A stretch of 64,000 bases of DNA, taken from contig JALIGW010000005.1 in NCBI GenBank assembly GCA_023053685.1, positions 35,955,980 through 36,019,979 on the forward strand, in the 5' to 3' direction. The translations under genes were made by a program, and so were the position numbers. Under the pieces are notes generated by a model, which saw nothing but the letters and a program-made list of their open reading frames with translations, searched no databases and had not been told where the DNA came from. The stretch is from Diadophis punctatus similis. Taxonomy: Eukaryota; Chordata; Lepidosauria; Squamata; Dipsadidae. Of this stretch, positions 15,401-27,806 are shown in pieces (positions within the stretch are counted from its first letter, which is position 1; each line of letters begins with the position of its first letter).

Positions 15401-17244
15401 CCTCCCAGAGTCAGTGATAAGATAGGTGACTATATAAATATTATAAATAAGTAACTTTCTTAACTCTCCTGGAAAATAAAACTTAGAAATGGATTGCTAC
15501 CTGGATGACAGGAGTAGCTAGGGATTCTTTGAAGAATATGAGATATTGGCATTGATCAAATAAATTTCTTTCCAGTAATATTCAGCTATCCTATATAACC
15601 TTTTCTGTACTATTCTATTCTTGGAAATGTGGGTTTTTTAACCACATAGCAGCATCTTAGTGCCATGTTTTCAGCATTAATATTAATTAGAACCTTTTCA
15701 GCTTGCTTCAACTGATCATCCATGAAGACTCTTATGAACATTTCATCTCTGTTTAATGAATGTTTTATTGGCACAAGAGAAAACACCTTCCCTGTAGCCA
15801 TGTATGAACTCTTCTTTGTAACTCTAATTGGTAGTTTTATTTGATTCTCCATGGAGTTTTAGACAAAAAAATATTTTATGGAATTCATTTAATCTCTTCA
15901 ATGAGTGCATTACTATTTCAAGGGATGAAATTTCTTTTGTTTATATGTTATTTTTCTATTTTGGGTTTTTACTGAGTGTTATTGACTGTTGACCATTTTT
16001 AGCTGTTAAGGAGTCAGCATAAAATCTGTGGGGGTTTTTTTAACAAAAGAAAGAAAGTAAAATTTTAAGTCTTAGCAGAAAGATAAAAATTCTGTTATAT
16101 TTTGAGTTAATTGGTACATAATTATAGCAACTTTGGATGTGATTGCTATTGTACCATTTTAGGCCTAAAATGAAGTATCAATTTTGCTAATCCAAGCTTG
16201 TTTAAATATGATTGATACTGATGGTGGAATAAAAGCTATCAATGTTTTGATCCAACTAGAGTTTTATGGTGTCATGATAGGGTGTCACTGTTGCATTGTT
16301 TCTGAAAACAAATACTCCAAAAAACAGTTTGATAGAACCTAAATGAATTAATGCTCTCACGGATTGTAATAGATATCTGCTACCATAACTACAGCTATGG
16401 CAGAAAAGGAAAGCAATATCCATCTGGAAAGGAAAATCTTCCTTGTTTCCACAGGTCCCCAAAGATTCTAATATTTCTAGCTTATCTCTAAATTCCACGT
16501 CATGTTGGAAAGAAGGAATTTGAAGTCAGGGCTTGAAAAGACACATGGCATAATGCTTCTGGCTTAATTAGGCCATTAGGAGTTTAGGAGGCTTTAAGCA
16601 GAAGGCAATTTGAATGTATAATCAGCCCACCAACTTTCCCTGTACTTCCCTCGTTTGGTATTGGAACAGATTGCAAAGGAGGAAGACAGCTGTGGAAACA
16701 TCCTGTGGTTTCTTCCAGAGTTGGCTCTCATTTACATTTGGGGCATTGGACATGAATTAATGAGATTTTTCCAAGCTGGTATAGAAGATCTTATAAAACC
16801 AACCAATATTGTATCTCATATCAGGAAAAGCTTTGACCAAAGAGCCTATAAGCTCAAAGCAACTGTTTCAAGAAGGCAAATCTTTCTCACCAACTGTTTA
16901 AGAAGTGGAGATATTTAGTCCTGAAAACAACCTCCTAAAATACCATCATATTCCTATGAATACACATTATTCAATATGGCTGGAGAGAGCAGAGAAATTA
17001 TGTTAGCAGATTGGTCTTTTACAGAAATGACTTTTTACTGTAGGCTTCAGTTTTAGTGGGGAATGTTCTGTCATTTTTTTAAACCAATCTTTCTAATTAG
17101 GATCACAGTTAAAGGGTGATGAGAAGTTGAGAAATGTTTTCTTAGTGTTGCTTGCTACTGTATGTAGTTTCTTTCATACACTTTAGAAGATTATCAGGTA
17201 GAATACAAAATCTACATTTGGCACCATGTTGCTTAAATTTCCCT
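12486..17244. other. Long AT-rich spacer
   Basis: About 4.8 kb without a recognisable gene. It contains a short (TCC)n tract at about 14647-14690 and the second copy of a 28-bp exact repeat (14196-14223). ORFs at 14086-14409 (+) and 16655-16918 (+) have no domain that I recognise. Confidence 0.55.
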
Positions 17245-17245
17245 A

Positions 17246-17250
<5 letters not shown>

Positions 17251-17307
<57 letters not shown>

Positions 17308-17331
17308 GAGAGAGGGGGGGAGGGAGGGAGG

Positions 17332-17404
<73 letters not shown>
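17251..17404. repeat. Compound (GT)n(GGGA)n(GA)n microsatellite
   Basis: GT repeats to about 17302, a short G-rich GGGA block, then GA repeats to 17404. Its Cys-Val, Glu-Arg, Ser-Leu and Thr-His dipeptide ORFs are artefacts. Confidence 0.97.
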
Positions 17405-17407
<3 letters not shown>

Positions 17408-17844
17408 CTTTCTACATAATTGTTTTTCACTCTTATCATGCCTCAGTAGATTTATAAATATCTGCATTCTCTGTATTGTAGGAATAATTTAGCATGGATG
17501 ATTACAATGATTATTCCAGTTTATGGTGATAATTATTTTCTTTTTCTTTTAAATGTGCATAAACATATTCTCACTCAATATTATAATCATGGCAGCATCA
17601 TTTTTAGCATTTTTCCTCTCCCTCTGCAATATTCACTGGCTCAATTCATAGTCATTTATTTTACTGATAACAGTATAATTGATTATATAAAGTGTTCTTG
17701 ATGAAACAACTCCAAGTAGTAGTGGTCAGGGCCACCCTGTGTCTTGGGGACTTTAAAATGTCAACATAACCTCAGAAGACCTAGCTTCTTCAGATTAACA
17801 ACTAAATATTAACTTTAAACTGTCATCGTGTTTTTCAGTTAATG
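17405..17844. other. Spacer, nothing recognised
   Basis: AT-rich sequence between the microsatellite and a hAT remnant; nothing recognised. Confidence 0.5.
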
Positions 17845-18419
17845 CAGTGCTTCTCAAATAGTGGGGTAGGCCCTCTGGGAGGGTGCGGAGTGATGCCGGG
17901 TGGGCACTTGACCCCAGGGAACGTGTTTGGGTTTTTTTGCAGCAGGGAGTAGGGATTTTTTGCACCGAACAATAGCACACAGCACAGAGCAGGAGATATG
18001 AAGTGCAGATAACAAACCCTTAAGAGACACCACGGAAAAATATTTATACAGGGATGAAAAGAAAGGAGGAGAGAGACGGAGATAATGAGACAAACATAAG
18101 TCTCCCGAAAGCTAAGATGAGGAAATATGACGAAGCGTATGTAGTGCTTGGCTTCACTGTGACTACGGTGGGAGACGAGGAAAGACTGGTATGTTTACTG
18201 TGTCTAAAAATGTTGGCAGTGGACAGCATGAAGCCAAATAAATTAAGGCGTCACTTAAACACATTACACACCAATCACGCTGATAAACCGCTTGAGTTTT
18301 TTCAGTGAAAATGTGCCAAATATTGCAAACAATCATCCCGGCGGAGAGTTGGGGGGGGGGCGCAAAATGTTTACTTCTTCCTGGGGGAGGGCGTAACAGA
18401 AAATAATTGAGAAGCACTG
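17845..18419 (+). mobile_element. hAT (Charlie/ZBED-like) remnant, internally deleted
   Basis: The ends are CAGTGCTTCTCAAATAGTGG and its near-complement TTGAGAAGCACTG, the form seen in Charlie-type hAT elements. The 575-bp interior keeps the start of a transposase gene (18054-18308) and then jumps to the 3' end, so most of the catalytic domain is missing. Flanking 8-mers (AGTTAATG and ATTTAACC) match only partly, so the target duplication has decayed. Confidence 0.8.
18054..18308 (+). pseudogene. BED zinc-finger N-terminus of a hAT transposase
   Basis: 84 codons from ATG to a stop. A Lys/Arg-rich start (residues 1-25) is followed by YVVLGFTVTTVGDEERLVCL, then CLLCLKMLAVDSMKPNKLRR and HLNTLH. 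The paired Cys (CLLC) and the H-x4-H give a BED-type zinc finger like those of ZBED5/Buster-group hAT transposases, which use it to bind the element's ends. The RNase H-like catalytic domain that should follow is absent because of an internal deletion, so this could at most be a DNA-binding peptide. Length is about an eighth of a usual hAT transposase. Confidence 0.8.
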
Positions 18420-19545
18420 ATTTAACCCATCATGGTATTTTATTGTTGCTTTTGTAATTTTTATGATTATGTGACTTTTTGTCATCCTTAAAATATTGGA
18501 TGATACTTTTATGTATCATCTTTAGGGCTGTATTATGATTTGAATGGTTGTACAAACTGTTGCAGCCGGGTTATGCTTGGAAGATATGATGCTTATTGTG
18601 TTAAAGAAACAATAAAGTGTTTGGAACTGCTTTCAAGTCTGACTATATTTGTGATCCTGCAATCAGGAACCTGGACCTGTTGAGCACCCGGTGCTTCTGC
18701 TCTTTGCTGAAGTCACCAAGGGCCATCTTTTGTGAGGATTTGGGTTTTGGTGTATTCGGAAATGTCCTGTTCTACCAAAATAAACCTCCTATGAAATTGT
18801 TTTTGCAGTTTTCATAAAATTATTTTCCATCTCTCTCACCAATCATCTATTAATCTTCTATCTCTATTTTATCCAATCTAATTTATCCAGTAATCTTTGC
18901 TGCTATATCTTAGAAAAATAAAATGCCATGGACATACGTGGCCACAGGAGGGCAGCAATCCCTGTTTTGCCATCCTCGGTGCCCTATTAGATAGAAATGA
19001 AATTTTAGTTCCTGGAACTAACGTTTCTATTCCTGACAGCCTCTTCTGTGGCCGCTGTGAGCTTTCATCAAAGGAAAGAAACGAAAGAATGAAAATAAGC
19101 CACTCCGGGGCTTCTTTGCCAAATGTTACAGCACACACACACACACTGGCCACAGGAGGGCAGACCTCTGCTGCTTTTTCCAAACTCAGTTTTTTTAAAG
19201 AATTTTTTTTCACCATATTTACATAAACATCCATATCTATACCATAATATCATAATATACATAAGTATGCATTTCTGTCCAAAATGCTATAAACAAATAT
19301 CCTAAATTTTCAACTTTTGTACTTTTATCTCCCGTCTGTTTTCTTACTATATTTCATACTACTCCCCTCCCTCTCCCTCTCCCTCTCTTCCCTCTACCTT
19401 CTTTCTCCCTCTCTTCCCTTCCTTTCTACTTCCTCTCCCCCCCTATCCTTCCCTGAGTACCTCTAATCCATTTTATAGTTAACAGATTCAAAACCCTAAC
19501 TTCATACCAACATCGGTGCTACTCTTAAACGTATATCTTTTTTTT
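18420..19545. other. Spacer with a repeated 17-bp CTCF-like box
   Basis: The 17-mer TGGCCACAGGAGGGCAG occurs at 18939-18955 and 19147-19163. No gene seen. The ORFs at 18897-19226 (+) and 18878-19234 (-) overlap head to head and have no domain. From about 19330 the plus strand becomes strongly pyrimidine-rich. Confidence 0.45.
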
Positions 19546-19615
19546 TGTGTGTGTGTGTGTGTGTGTGTGTAACATTTTTGCTGATAAATGAAAATAAAGG
19601 GAGACTATTATAGAT
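19546..19615 (-). repeat. (GT)n plus SINE tail fragment
   Basis: A (GT)12-13 tract followed by the string TGCTGATAAATGAAAATAAA. The same string sits next to microsatellites at 22699, 26403, 26717 and 58265, which marks the 3' tail of the SINE described at 26403-26683. Confidence 0.7.
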
Positions 19616-19619
19616 CTAT

Positions 19620-20960
19620 AGATATATATTCTTCTAGGTATATCTACTGTTATTCTAATGCTGCCTCCTTACCTCCTATTTTTGTTGCCTGGGTCTACCA
19701 CCTTTAATTTTCAATTTTCTTCCAAATCAATCGCTATAGCTTATCTTCCAGACATATTCATTATCTCTTGTACCTCTTAATTTTAGGCCGTACTCCTCCC
19801 TTACCTCAATTTATATCTTTACTCATTATTTTTTATTCTGTCATTTCTAAATGGCCTAAATTTCTGATCTCTTTTCCCATGTCATATCTCCCTTTCAACT
19901 TTATTACTCAATTTTTTATTTTAACTCATTCTCCATATTTAAACAAATTCTAATCTCATCACTACACTTTCATCCATTGGTTAATATCATTACCAACTTT
20001 CCAATATACAATAATAAAGGGAAAAAAACCCTAATTATCTAAAATCTCTACAACAATAAAAATCCAATTTATAAATTATATAATCTTATATAAGGACCTT
20101 TAAAAATAATAGTTATACAGCTCTTATAACATTCCAACAATTTCAGTAATTATCTAAATCCTTTTCAATATTAAATCAATTTTATGTTATACAAATCTTT
20201 TATAAAAGCAAATATTATAAAGAAAAATAGTAATTATTCAAATTTTATAACCCAACAATTGACCTACTATAGTCTAATTTATTTCCCTTTTCTTTATTCT
20301 TTTTTCCCTTTCATCATCAAAATTTAATTCAAACCATTATGTTCCAATCTAATATAGAATTATTAACTTGTAAAAAACTTTTAGCAAGATAATTATGCTG
20401 ATTAATTATGCACACATACACAACTAATAGTGTTGACATGATTAAATGTAAAATAATAATTCTAAAGAAAAATTTCTTTTCTATTGACCTTCCCCTTTTT
20501 ATCCATTCTCTTTTGGTCTCTCAAATATTCCACTTCTTGTAGTTTTCCCTTTCCAACCCCTTCTCTTAACTTTTTCTTTTTCTTTCTTTTATTTTTATGC
20601 CAATAACTTTTTTCCAAATTCCTTTTCTTCCTTTTAAGTATGTTATTTGTGTAAGTCTGCTCTCAATTCCTCCTAGTCTCTTCTCCCTATTACTCCTTAT
20701 TTTTAAATTGCTTCTTCTGATACCAATACTCCCCTTACTCTTTTCTTATCACTGTAAATCCCAGTGTAATCATCAATCTGTTTTCTATTTTCAGTCCCTT
20801 TTTCAACTGTGTAATCTCCTTGTACTTCATTTTCTTCATTTCCCTTTTACACCATTGTAAATGCTAAGTGTTCTTTATGATCCAATTTCATTTCTATTTT
20901 CTTTTCACCTCTGATTTCCAAAAGGTAAGTTTTTATATCTTCATAGATGTATTTTAACAT
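19620..20960 (-). other. Pyrimidine-rich stretch, possible LINE 3' UTR
   Basis: The plus strand is C/T-rich for over 1 kb, with blocks such as CCCTCTCCCTCTCC starting about 19365. A similar stretch lies at 24485-25180, and both contain a CTTTTAAGTATGT/CATTTCAAGTGTGT-type block. Read on the minus strand this would be a purine-rich 3' UTR, as in some L1 elements. Coding capacity is nil. Classification is a guess. Confidence 0.35.
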
Positions 20961-21765
20961 CCCAGTCAGTTCTCTGTTTTATGCTGTTTGCTTATCATTT
21001 TAATAAAGGTGTACTTTGAGTGCCCCTAGAAAAAAGCACTCAGTTGTAGGAATCATAAGAAGTCACTAGAATTCCTGGCCAGGGATTATGGTGAAAGGTG
21101 TCCACAGGAGACTGGGCTGCTTGGGGCCAAGGCAATGCAATGGGAAGGCACAATGATGTCGCCCTTGCGCCCAGCTGCCCCTGATGGAACCTGGCCCTGT
21201 GCCAGGAGGGTTTTGGCAACCAGACTGGGGTTTCTGAAACACCATGCAACCCTTGGGAGGCCAGGCAGGAGGCAGAAGGGAAGAATTTCCCATTTTTACC
21301 AGCTGGGCTTGGGATGAAAAGAAAACTCATGCTCCAAGATCTCCCACATGCTATCTGCAGAGCCTCCACAAAACAACACAACTCCATATTTTGAACTGGA
21401 TTCCCCCTGAATCCCCAATTAACCACAAAGCAACAGCTAAAATCTCTGAGGTTTTGAGAAGAATTTCTCATTTCTGTACATTTTTCCTTCTAAACAAGGG
21501 AAAAAAATACACCTGGGTAATTGCTTTGGGATATGCGAGGGACACATTTCCCACAAGAAAACACATTTCCCAGGAAAGAGGTTAATAAGCTCCCTGCCTG
21601 GGTAAAACTTAAAATCTATCTCTAAACGAGCACAACACACACAAGACTGTATTGGTTAATGATTTCTTTAGCAAGCAATCTTTTCCAGTAAAGCTACAAT
21701 GTTTGCTTCAATTTGCAAAATCAGTAGGGCATTGCTCTTAATATGAAACTAAAGCGGCAACATCC
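20961..21765. other. Higher-GC spacer, nothing recognised
   Basis: From about 21030 to 21650 the sequence is noticeably richer in GC than its surroundings. Overlapping ORFs on both strands (longest 21040-21471, minus) have no domain that I recognise. Possibly an unlabelled repeat. Confidence 0.4.
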
Positions 21766-21773
21766 GCAGAGAC

Positions 21774-21909
21774 CAGTATTTCCCAACCTTGGCAACTTGA
21801 AGATGTCTGGACTTCAACTCCCAGAATTCCCCAGCCAGCATTCGCTGGCTGGGGAATTCTGGGAGTTGAAGTCCAGACATCTTCAAGTTGCCAAGGTTGG
21901 GAAACACTG
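21774..21909. mobile_element. Palindromic hAT MITE, family B
   Basis: A 136-bp near-perfect palindrome with arms joined at a GCATTCGC centre. The 8-bp duplication GCAGAGAC lies at 21766-21773 and 21910-21917. Same family as 4916-5051. Confidence 0.93.
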
Positions 21910-22220
21910 GCAGAGACCCATTTCCACTAGGGCAGGACAAACCTCTCACATTTTGGGATGATTATAACCCCCCTCTGCCTAAATAGACTAATCCATCAAG
22001 TTAAAAGAGATCGAGGTGACCCTCAATGTGCCCACACCACTGTGAACGTGATGAATCAACAGTGCCAGTTTTTCCCCACATATATACACCACTCACATTT
22101 AGGAACAGCATGATGATTGCCAAATTCTTGGCCAAAATACCATTTTTTTTATTTGCATGACCCAGACAAGAAAGCGTCAAGAAACTTAAGGGTTTGGGTC
22201 TCCATCTTCAATCTGGATTA

Positions 22221-22368
22221 CAGGTAGTCTTCGATTTATAACAGTTTGTTTAGGGACGGTTCAAAATTACATAATCACTGGAAAAAAATTACTTATGACC
22301 ATTTTTCACACAAACATTGCAGCATCCCCGTGGTCACATGATCAAAATTCAGACAGCTGGCAACTGAC
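22221..22368 (+). mobile_element. Fragment of a squamate TIR DNA transposon
   Basis: It starts CAGGTAGTCTTCGATTTATA and continues with CATGATCAAAATTCAGA-type sequence. Both match a common squamate repeat whose ends read as a 'tagtcctcgactta' TIR. Only one end plus part of the interior is here. Assignment is from memory of the repeat. Confidence 0.5.
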
Positions 22369-22547
22369 TATTTTTTGAATTTTATTTTTATTTTTTCTCC
22401 ACCATTACCATACATATGTAAATACATATACCTTACATTATATCAATAAACACAGTTATACATCATTATACAATTGTTCTTAAAATATTCTCCTATATTA
22501 CACCTAATTTATATTACTATTCATCAACCTGTTATTATTTCTTTACA

Positions 22548-22784
<237 letters not shown>

Positions 22785-22790
<6 letters not shown>

Positions 22791-23550
22791 CTAATGCTAG
22801 GTGTGGTCAGTGATTCTTAAAGTAGTAATAAGTTATTTGGTATGGTATAATGTTAGCCATAGCTGTAGTTCTTAGAATTTGAGAACACCCCCAAAGCATC
22901 CCACATACCAACATAGATATGGAAATGATAGGGAGTTGATGGGGTGCATTTCATGGGAGAAAGGCTGCACTGTTCCTGATTCCATCTGTCCTCAATGCAG
23001 ACCCCCACATATGATGGAGGAAATGCCATGGCGCCCTGGTGGAGGAGGCCTTCCAGACCCTGAGCGAGCGGTGAGGGCGAAACACACTAGACGTGTCCAG
23101 AATGCTCAGAGAGAAGGCTCTCCCAGTCCCTGATGATCCCCAAATGAGTCTCAAACTGGAAGGCGCCCCTTCCAGTCCCTGAGCAAGCGGTGAGGGCGAA
23201 TCACACTGGAAGGGTCCTATTCTTAATTCTATTATTAATTCTAGATATGGCCGTTGAAATCCCGAGTAGATTTCTTGCCTGGCTTAATTTAGGCATGATG
23301 TTGGTTCTTAGAACCAGAAAACATCTTAACAGCCCTTTTTAATGCTGAGTGTGCCGGTGATTTATATAATGGAGTTTATAGTTTTCTGCTTGGCATAAAT
23401 TTAGCCATGGCAATTGTTCTTAGAACCAGAAAAAAAAGCCTCAAAGGCTTTTTTTAATGTTAGGTGTAGCCAGTTATTGATAAAAGGTTTCTAGTTTTCC
23501 ACGTTAGAATAATTTTAAAAATAATTTTAGTTTGAGCTGTGGTTGAAAAT
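22785..23550. repeat. Diverged ~117-bp tandem repeat with an inserted 42-bp direct repeat
   Basis: Units at about 22788, 23335 and 23452 each start TTAATG(C/T)T(A/G)(A/G)GTGT-like and run through TAGCCAT(A/G)GC to GTTCTTAGAA. A fourth partial unit is at about 23230-23330. Between them is a GC-richer block where 23049-23091 and 23168-23210 are near-identical (CCTGAGC(G/A)AGCGGTGAGGGC). No coding frame recognised. Confidence 0.6.
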
Positions 23551-24484
23551 GTATGTTATTTTTGACTGGTAAATGTTAATCATGACACACAGTATGTGGC
23601 CCTCACCTCAAAAATGTTGACTTATTTTGTCACACACATTTGTCGTCCTTTTATTCCTGAAATATCTCTAAATGGGATTCAGGCTTGGTAATACTCTGTT
23701 TGACATGTATTTTTTGGAATGCACCTGAGTTTTACTGAGCTGACTTACTATTGTTAAGTAGCTGTGATGCTTATGGTAGACAAGATATTTTATCTGTTGC
23801 CTATTTTTAATTCCTTTAATTCCTTAATATCCTTTCATATCATCCCTTCACCAAGAGATACCTGTTGTGATATTGAAATGTTTGAACATTAACGTTGTGT
23901 TTTCTTCTGAGAGAAATCTTTCGATGACAGCTGTGGTTTCTTTTACACCTCACTTTTTTTTAAAATCAAAAAATGTCATTTTAAATGAGTGAAGCATAAT
24001 GGAAAGAGGACACCATTTTCCATCATTCTGTCTGGCTTCTATATATCAGATTGAACACAGGAAATTAAAATGGTGCCAGAAAATGCCACTTGAAAGTGCT
24101 AACTGCTGCTATCACTTCAATGTCTTGATTAGGTAGGGAAGGTGAATGGCAAAAGAAACTATTACTATGTTGATGTGGACATTATGTATGCACTCTCCTG
24201 TGTTCTGGAACACTTTTACAGGAATGAAGTTACCAGATTTATATATTGGTGGCTAGCCCTTAAGGCACGGTATGAAATTGCAGAGGATGAAATGTTATCA
24301 AATATTGAACTTCCATGGAATGATTTGGTGAATTTTGAATGAATATATGGTGCCACATAGGTTTTCCACAATAGAATTGAGTGACAATATTCAATATTAA
24401 AACTTTTACTTTATTTTAATATATTGGTCTCAAGAATAAATGTTTTATAAAAGGATTTTAAAAGGGCAATAACATATTTTCATT
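23551..24484. other. Spacer, nothing recognised
   Basis: AT-rich. A 66-codon ORF at 24142-24342 (+) reads like ordinary protein (MNGKRNYYYVDVDIMYALSC...), but I recognise no domain and there is no flanking exon structure. Confidence 0.45.
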
Positions 24485-25180
24485 TTTTTTCTTTTTTTAC
24501 AAAAATTTTATTTCACATCTTTACATCACAAATATACAATTTCATTTTCTCAAAAATAATACAATACTTTTATACATATTTTCTATTTCATTAAAACAAT
24601 TATTATCATCATTATTATTATTTTTGTTATGCCGTCGAGAGTGCTTTTTGCCATCCCTTACTCCCCTTTTTAATTTCCCACTACCCTTCTCCCTCTTCTT
24701 CTCCCGCTACTCTTACTTTCCTTTCCCTCCCTTCCATCATTCTCTACATCCCTTTCTTCTCTCCTACTGCTATCCTCTTCCCTCCTCTTCCCTTTTCTCC
24801 TATCCTCTTTTTCCCTCCTTAACCCTCTCCTCTCTCTTTCTTCTTTCCTTCTCCTCCTCCTCCTCCTCCTCTTTCTGTTTCTCTTTCTATTGTTGTGTTC
24901 TTTTATTTTAGTAAATCTCGGGATGGTCTTCCAGCAGTCTCAATTCATAATTTAATGCCTCTTTTCTATTTCTTTCACATTTTTCACTTATTAATATATT
25001 CTATTTTTAATGTATATTTGTCTAGTATACTTTTTCTATATTTCCCTTCCCCTCCCCTCTTCCATTTCAAGTGTGTCATCTGGGTTTCTCTTTCATTCTT
25101 ATTTCCCCTCTATTCATTCATATTTTTTTCCAACCATTCATAAAATCTTCCCCATGTCTTGTAATACAATAAAATATTTA
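24485..25180 (-). other. Pyrimidine-rich stretch, possible LINE 3' end
   Basis: T runs and then C/T-rich sequence on the plus strand; read on the minus strand it is purine-rich and ends in an A-rich tail near 24485. Resembles the stretch at 19620-20960. Contains (TCC)n at about 24850-24875. No coding motif. Confidence 0.35.
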
Positions 25181-25363
25181 TAACTATGGAATGCAAGGAA
25201 TATTGGGATGAATCTCATATATATGAGATATTTTTAGAACAATATTAAGAATTGTTCTAAAAATGCGAGTTCCAGGCATATTTACAGATAAAGAAGCGAT
25301 AGCTATCACAATCTCTGGAACGTTTAAAATTTTATTTAAAACTACTATTATATGTATATACAG

Positions 25364-25475
<112 letters not shown>

Positions 25476-25496
25476 TCTGTGTGTGTGTATATATAC

Positions 25497-26256
25497 CGTA
25501 TTTTTCGGAGTATAAGATGCACCGGAGTATAAGACGCACCTTAGTTTATGGGGAGGAAAATAGGGGAAAACAATCTGCCTACCAGGCATTCATCTGGCTA
25601 GCATCCTTAGTCTGGTCAGCTTCAGCACATTATTTTATCCCCTGGTTAGGACTTAAAGAAACCTTCTTCTGAGAGTAACAATGAAAGAACATGCAAGCCA
25701 GTAAGAGCTGGGAAGATCATTAGCACCTGTTTAGGGCTAAAAAAAAAAACTTATTCAGAGCAGCTGCAGCACATTATTTTATCTCCTGGTTAGGACTTAA
25801 AAAAACCTTCTGAGAGAATAACAATGAAAGAGCCTGCAAGCCAGTAAGAGCTGGGAAGATCGTTAGCACCTGGTTAGGGCTAGAAAACAACTTCTTTGGA
25901 GCAAGTAGAGCAATGAAAAAATACCTGCAAAGACTTAGGGCTGGAAAACATTCTTCTGAGAGAGTAACAATGAAAGAGCCTGCAAGCCGGTAAGAGCGTT
26001 AGCACCTGGTTAGGGCTAGAAAACAACTTCTTTGGAGCAAGTAGAGCAATGAAAAAAAAACCTGCAAAGACTTAGGGCTGGAAAAACATTCTTTGGAGAG
26101 AGTAACAATGAAAAAGCCTGCAAGGTAAGATCTGGGAAGATCTGTTAGCACCTAGTTAGGGCTGGAAAAAAAGCTACATTCGAAGTATAAGACGCACCTG
26201 AATTTTCAGCCACTTTTAGGGAGGAAAAAGGTGCGTCTTATACTCCAAAAAATACG
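25497..26256. mobile_element. TIR element (family T1) with internal tandem repeats
   Basis: The ends 25497-25523 and 26230-26256 are complementary, with the core GGAGTATAAGATGCACC / GGTGCGTCTTATACTCC. A TA dinucleotide sits near each end. The interior is built from three to four imperfect copies of a block containing GAGAGTAACAATGAAAGAGC and CACCTGGTTAGGGCT. No transposase frame, so non-autonomous. A relative is at 46701-47613. Superfamily not identified. Confidence 0.75.
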
Positions 26257-26683
<427 letters not shown>

Positions 26684-26716
26684 TTTCTATAGTCGACAAA
26701 ATATATTGTCTATATG

Positions 26717-26998
26717 TGTAACATTTTTTGCTGATAAATGAAAATAAAGGGAGACTATTATAGATCTATTTCGAGCTATTTTGCTCTCGTCAGATAGCCA
26801 TACCCATAGTGGGAATTGAACCTGGGTAGTCTGCTTGAAAGTCAGAAGATTAACCTCTAGGCCACAAGGTTCTATTCCCAATCAGCTCTTCACCAGGAAA
26901 GGGTTATATATGTTTATTCTGTCGAGTCATCCTGGTGTATGGAAGGAAACATCACAGCTTCCTTTTGCCTTTCAGCTCCTCCTGGGACCATCCAGGCA
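26717..26998 (-). mobile_element. tRNA-derived SINE (family S1), copy 2
   Basis: Head-to-tail near-identical duplicate of 26403-26683, separated from it by about 33 bp containing TATAGTCGACAAAATA. The near identity over 280 bp suggests a recent local duplication rather than two separate insertions. Confidence 0.75.
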
Positions 26999-27000
26999 GA

Positions 27001-27075
27001 ATAAACATATAAACCCTTTCCTGGTGAGGAGCTGATTGGGAATAGAAAAAACTGCCTGGATGGTCCCAGGAGGAG
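27001..27075 (+). repeat. Inverted, rearranged SINE S1 fragment
   Basis: The complement of two S1 pieces: the CTCCTCCTGGGACCATCCAG end is joined through a T run to the CTATTCCCAATCAGCTC part. It makes an inverted repeat with 26883-26998 and forms the left border of the minisatellite. Confidence 0.65.
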
Positions 27076-27806
27076 CAGCGGGTGAGCGAGGGAGGCGGGT
27101 GAGCAAGCGAGGGAGGCGGCGGAAGGCAGATCCGAACGGGCGGGCAGGTGGGTGAGCAAAGGAGGCAGCGGGTGAGCGAGGGAGGCGGTTGAGCAAGCGA
27201 GAGAGGCAGCGGAAGGCAGATCCGAACGGGCGGGCAGGTGGGTGAGCGAAGGAGGCGTCGGGTGAGCGAGGGAGGCGGGTGAGCAAGCGAGGGAGGCGGC
27301 GGAAGGCAGATCTGAACGGGCGGGCAGGTGGGTGAGCGAAGGAGGCAGCGGGTGAGCGAGGGAGGCGGGTGAGCAAGCGAGGGAGGCGGCTGAAGGCAGA
27401 TCCGAACGGGCGGGCAGGTGGGTGAGCGAAGGAGGCAGCGTGTGAGCGAGGGAGGCAGGTGAGCAAGCGAGGGAGGCGGCGGAAGGCAGATCCGAACGGG
27501 CGGGCAGGTGGGTGAGCGAAGGAGGCAGCGGGTGAGCGAGGGAGGCGGGTGAGCAAGCGAGGGAGGCGGCGGAAGGCAGATCCGAACGGGCGGGCAGGTG
27601 GGTGAGCGAAGGAGGCAGCGGGTGAGCGAGGGAGGCGGGTGAGCAAGCGAGGGAGGCGGCGGAAGCAGATCCGAACGGGCGGGCAGGTGGGTGAGCGAAG
27701 GAGGCAGCGGGTGAGCGAGGGAGGCGGGTGAGCAAGCGAGGGAGGCGGCGGAAGGCAGATCCGAACGGGTGGGCAGGTGGGTGAGCGAGGGAGGCGGCGG
27801 CAGATC
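27066..27806. repeat. 90-bp GC-rich minisatellite, about 8 units
   Basis: Each unit has GGAAGGCAGATCCGAACGGG followed by CGGGCAGGTGGGTGAGCGAA and GGGTGAGCGAGGGAGGCGGG. Successive units start at about 27121, 27211, 27301, 27391, 27481, 27571 and 27661. Variants are single-base changes and one 1-bp deletion near 27664. The period is a multiple of three, so all frames stay open; the 306- and 335-codon minus-strand ORFs (Pro/Leu/Ser-rich) are artefacts of this. Confidence 0.95.

Noticed and set aside
24142..24342. 66-codon ORF with protein-like composition
   Set aside because: No recognised domain, no splice context and no second piece; kept only as a note in the region entry.
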